This document shows, piece by piece, positions 60,038-64,000 of a stretch of 64,000 bases of DNA; within the stretch, counting starts at the first letter, position 1; each line of letters begins with the position of its first letter. The stretch spans positions 186,001 to 250,000 of the forward strand of contig JBCAMK010000015.1 of assembly GCA_038503065.1 (NCBI GenBank), written 5' to 3'. Origin of the DNA: Paragyromitra xinjiangensis (Eukaryota; Ascomycota; Pezizomycetes; Pezizales; Discinaceae). The notes under the pieces were generated by a model. That model ran no database searches. It had not been told where the DNA came from and was given only the letters and a program-made list of their open reading frames with translations. Made by a program: the position numbers and the translations under genes.

Positions 60038-62038
60038 CTCAAAATTGAGAGTCAGGATTGCCGTGGCGGTAGCGATAGTTGGTGTGGTGGTGTTCTTATT
60101 TGCTTCTTCCTCGAGCCGTTGCATTTACAACTTAGAAGCGAGTTGGTAGGGAAGTAGTTTGTTGTTGTGGAAAGCTGTAAGGAGAAGTATCGATAGTAGG
60201 GGCAATGAAGTCTTATGTGTATTAAAAGGCTACCAGACAGTCGGTGTCTTTTCTCCAGGAAGGCTTGCTTTCGTTCTTATCCTATTTCATGTATGTATCG
60301 TTTTGAGCTGAACAACAAAAACAAAGATCTCCGGGGCCGTTGCTATGTTGATTTCTTAAAGGTGTCCACTTGAGCCCCTCCAGAACAACAGATCTCCGAG
60401 ATTTTCGGCCAGGGACGATCAAGCGGCGTGCTAGAGAAAGATATGCGACGGCCAGCCGGTAAATAATACGTCAAATTAAGAACCAACACCTACCAGTTGG
60501 CAAGTGTCCTTTCGAAAGCGTGAAGCAGAGATGGTTGAGCAGAGCAAAGCAAAGCACTCCCGTCAATTTATTTCGGGGCACGCTCACCTATATATTTCTG
60601 GATACATTTGGCTGGGGATCGGTGAGACAAGAAACGCGCGGTGGGGCCTGGAAGGGGTAGAGCAAGGGCAGGATGCGGTTTAGTCACGACAAACCGCTGC
60701 AGGTCGGGGAAAGCTATGCGGGCCACAACCATGCCGCTGGCGGCTCTACCGTAGCCATGGACGGATAATTCAACGGAAGCGCCTTTGTGTAATGTATCCA
60801 ATGAAGTGGCACTGCGGCGACAGGAGCAACTTAGTAGGAAAAAGAAGGCACTTTGATAAGAGTTGATACTTGCGATATGAGCGAGTGTATGGATCGGGAC
60901 AAAGGGAATAAGTAGCCACAAGCGGATTATCCAATAGGGTATTTGCAGGGCTAGGGGTGGCGAGTAGAATAGATATTACCTTGCCCACAATATTAATGTG
61001 CGACACTAGAGTACCCTTAAATAATTACCGTGCTGATTGCATCCATCTACCACAGACACGAAGATTTTCTAGTAGTCTCCTAGATAAAGCTCTGTTAGAA
61101 CCATTATCGTTGGAACTCAGAAAACGGCACCACCTAAATCCTCCTCTCAAAAGCTCTGTCAAAGCTTGACCCGTTAGAGGACGTGGAGCTTTCCTTGTTT
61201 GGGCGCAGACGGAAGCACATACTGCAGTTGTATTGGCTACTCGCAGTCTGCACAGACAAACCTGGCAGCGAAAGCGTAGATGGTGATTATGAAGGGGGTT
61301 GGGCCTCTAGTTAGCTAGCAGCGGGAACGTAATCCTATGCCCATCAGCGAACAGTTCCCAATTGGCAGCACAAATCTCGGAGCTGCAGCTGCCTTGTCGC
61401 GTCGTTCACGGTTGCCTGAATCATCTTCCCGGTTACCCTGCGGAAAAACAGCCAAAGGTTATCCAGGCTCAGTCTTTTGCTGCTGCTTCCCCTCCATCTA
61501 TCTGATCGAATCATCACCTCCCCCGCTCCCTCCCCCGCCCTCATCCAACTTCCTTTTGAAAGAATAGCCCAGCAACGTGGAGACCTGCACTCTCCTCCTG
61601 TCTGTCTGCTCTGTTCCTCCACCATCCTCTGTAACCGAATCTCCATCCTTTCCTTCCTCGGATTCATTTTCTTATCTTTTTTGACGAGTTTGTTCACCTG
61701 CGATACTCACTACTAATCTAACACAGCCAAACTAACAGCCTACATTCTCTGTTGCACTTGCCCCAAATCTCTGTTGCTCACAGAAACTCGCAGAACGTTG
61801 CTGGCACGAGGCCGACGTGACGTGACGCAAGCGAGCGAGCGTAACAAACTTCCTCTCCCAAAAAGCCCTACTACACCACCACCCCCATCCATCTAAAAGC
61901 ATCACAGTTTGCTGTCCATCATCGCAACTATTCTATCATCATCGCAAGATATTTGAACCAACTGCTTTCCTTTAACATCTAGCTTCTGTGAAGAATCAAT
62001 AGTTCGTTCTTTGCGTTCTCTCCACAACAGACCTCGCT
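60038..62038. other. Divergent intergenic region, about 2 kb
   Basis: This lies between the GYP5-like gene (-) and the TOM1-like gene (+). The part from about 61480 to 61900 is CT/CA-rich on the plus strand, like a fungal promoter and 5' leader for the TOM1-like gene. No RNA gene or coding exon was recognised. Confidence 0.5.
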
Positions 62039-64000
62039 ATGCGGATAAAAAAGACCGCCACAGCCAAACATGAGGCTACTCTCGTAAGTCATCTATGCAA
62101 TTCGAAGCTCTGAAACCAAATCATCTTGCTACTACCCCATAACCTCTCCATCACCTTCTAGTTTCAGTTACAGTCCACACTTTATTTGCTTACACCTATG
62201 ACCTCATATTTCTAGTCCCCTTTCCTTAGATCCTTCATCGCTGAGGCCACCTCCACTCCAATACATAAACTTCTTCCGTTTCTTTTAAAATTCCCTATAC
62301 ATTGGCCTTTTCCTCGTGGAGACCTCTACCACTGGATTACGCTTTTAAACCGCTTCGACACACTTTTAGAAGAGCAAGTACAAAAATATAAGCTCAAGGA
62401 GGGTCCTCAAACAACACCATGGGAAAAAGAGGATGAAGAGCTTGTGGTAGGGATTTTGACGTTTAGTAGAATTCTAGTTGAGAATTGCGGGAACCGGAGT
62501 CTTTATGGTAGTAGTGGGGTACGAGTTTCTTCGTCGTCCTTTTGTTTCAAACCTCCATTGCTAATCCGTAACTACGATAGCACATCAATGATATTTTACA
62601 CACAACTTCCTTAGATGTAGTTGAGGCGTCATTACGACTTGGCTGTCGTCTTGCACAAAGGTATCACACCTCGAGAACACGCGGGGCCACACAGTCAACG
62701 AATGCTGCACTCTTAGCTTCTCATTACAACATCAACCTCGAGAGGGTATCGAAATTAGCTACACCGTTTCTTAAGAGTGCAGCAATTTCCAGTAACCCAT
62801 CTGGAAAGAATGTGACCACAAGGGCGGTGGTACCTGTTTATGCAAACGATCTTACTAGGCTGGCTAGAGACGAGAAACCGCTAGATAGTGCGGAGGCGAT
62901 GGGAAGTGGTGGGAAGGGTAAAGGGAAAGCTGTAGAGGCTCGAGACGGAAGCTGGGAGGAATGGGGAGGAGCATGGGTTAGCTACTACGTCAGCCCTACA
63001 ACTCAGAAGGCATCGATTGTCCCCGCACCTTCAGGAGCTTTTATCCCACAAGAACCTGTAACACCCACTCCAGTTCGAAGATCGTCGTTGCACCACTCCC
63101 ATACCCCCCACCAGCAGCAGGCCCCCTCATCAGCTCATCACAGAAGACGCTCGAATGATGACTCCGCAGTCGATTTGTCTGACCCGGCTGTCACAGGTGG
63201 CATGCAAACTCTTGAAGTGCCTTATAGCAAGATCCAAACTGCGCCCAATCTCGAGGAGATACTGAAATCCACACTTCCCGAACTTCCTACCGACACTCAC
63301 TATGATTTTCTTCACCGTCTTCGTGTTGCTTCTGCACTTTCTGCATCAACAAAAACCCGAAGACAAATTTTAGGAATCCGAATCCTGGCACTGACAAATC
63401 TGGCTTATGTATACTCAGAAACTCAGTTTTCTACCAAGATATTGGCACCCGACCAAGATGAGCCAAGGAGGTTTCAATTAGTATATCAGCTCGCGGAGCT
63501 TGTACACAGTGGGGACGGAAAGAGTGGCTCGGCTAAGGGAAAGGAAATTCCAAGGTGGTTGCAAACATTAGCTCTTGGTGGTTTAGAAGCTTTGGCAAGA
63601 CACAAGACCAAAACTGCCGACGTGTGTGCTGCTCTAAGTATCAATGTCAACCATGGTGTCCTACTATATGTTGTTAGGAAAGCTGTGGCAGATTTGGCAG
63701 CTGAGAAAGACGACGAGGAATATGACAAAGAGGCGGAAGAATGGAGAGAGGCTTTGTTTTCTTTAGTGGGCTATTTGCCGACTACTGCGCACGCAGGTTC
63801 TTTGCTTGTCTCAGCCGGACTTATTCCTATCCTGGTAGAACTCTTACAACTCCGAACCAAGAAAGCGCTTAGGAACATCCCGAAAGCGATTAGTTTCTTG
63901 GACCAACTCATCTATAATGTTCAAAACGCATTCCAAACTCTAGCCAACGCTAGGGGATTGGACATTGTTGTGGATCTCGTCGCCGATGAGGTTAAAGCTG
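62039..64000 (+). CDS. TOM1: HECT-type E3 ubiquitin ligase, Tom1/HUWE1 family, N-terminal part (partial)
   Basis: Three exons are visible, 62039-62083, 62216-62518 and 62581 to the window edge, all joining in phase 0. They give the first 589 residues or so. The short first exon encodes MRIKKTATAKHEATL, and SPFLRSFIAEATSTPIHKL follows across a 132-nt intron. WPFPRGDLYHWITLLNRFD, TFSRILVENCGNRSLYGSSG and HINDILHTTSLDVVEASLRLG match the armadillo-like N-terminal region (DUF908) of Tom1 and HUWE1. Next come a linker with a GKGKGKAVEARDGSWEEWGG stretch and more helical repeats (YLPTTAHAGSLLVSAGLIP). The HECT domain would lie several kilobases beyond the window. Tom1 ubiquitinates surplus histones and unassembled ribosomal proteins, among others. 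The 5' end appears intact. Confidence 0.9.

Overview
The window comes from the nuclear genome of a filamentous ascomycete (Pezizomycotina-like). Genes lie on both strands as separate transcription units. They carry short spliceosomal introns, mostly 49-90 nt, with GTRNGY donors and CTNAC-like branch points. The products are typical of this group: a multi-membrane ankyrin protein, a CorA-like protein, an NB-ARC/TPR NLR and a TOM1-type HECT ligase. Long gene-poor spacers and small inverted-repeat elements lie between the genes. The species cannot be named from the sequence alone. Exon joins given here were worked out by hand from reading frame, splice motifs and family knowledge.

Left part (1-21100): the 3' end of a bromodomain gene (2-469, +); a four-exon cysteine-rich single-pass membrane protein (2401-4033, -); a very large DOCK-family GEF, DCK1 type (5612-12353, -), with a purine-rich low-complexity tract upstream; a two-exon CorA-like membrane protein (15437-17116, +); a tRNA-Arg(CCG) (18185-18256, -); and a four-exon F-box protein (18959-21094, +).

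Middle part (21100-48700): a five-exon multi-membrane ankyrin-repeat protein (21810-27100, -); a spacer with two inverted-repeat elements, one of whose arms differ only by transitions (28249-28620); a meiotic APC/C activator of the AMA1/Mfr1 type (30357-32778, +); a divergent pair ATS1/KTI13 (-) and RPS16 (+) at 36017-37934; a hypothetical gene (41236-41904, -); a second divergent pair, mitochondrial ribosomal protein uL30m (-) and the ribosome-biogenesis factor KRR1 (+), at 46510-48301; and a 251-bp MITE with a TA duplication just downstream of KRR1.

Right part (48700-64000): the most notable locus is a fungal NLR (50931-55705, -) in about eleven exons. It has a SesB-type alpha/beta-hydrolase domain, an NB-ARC NTPase, and a C-terminal TPR array whose 42-residue units are nearly identical at the DNA level (126-bp period). 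Differences between units are concentrated at a few codon positions, the pattern seen in fungal nonself-recognition receptors with repeats under concerted evolution and diversifying selection. It is followed by a GYP5-type TBC Rab-GAP (56895-60037, -) and the 5' part of a TOM1/HUWE1-type HECT ubiquitin ligase (62039-64000, +), cut by the window edge.

The genes do not form one pathway. Two head-to-head pairs serve translation and ribosome assembly, several genes serve signalling and trafficking (DOCK GEF, Rab GAP, F-box and HECT ubiquitin ligases), and the NLR is the accessory defence or recognition component.
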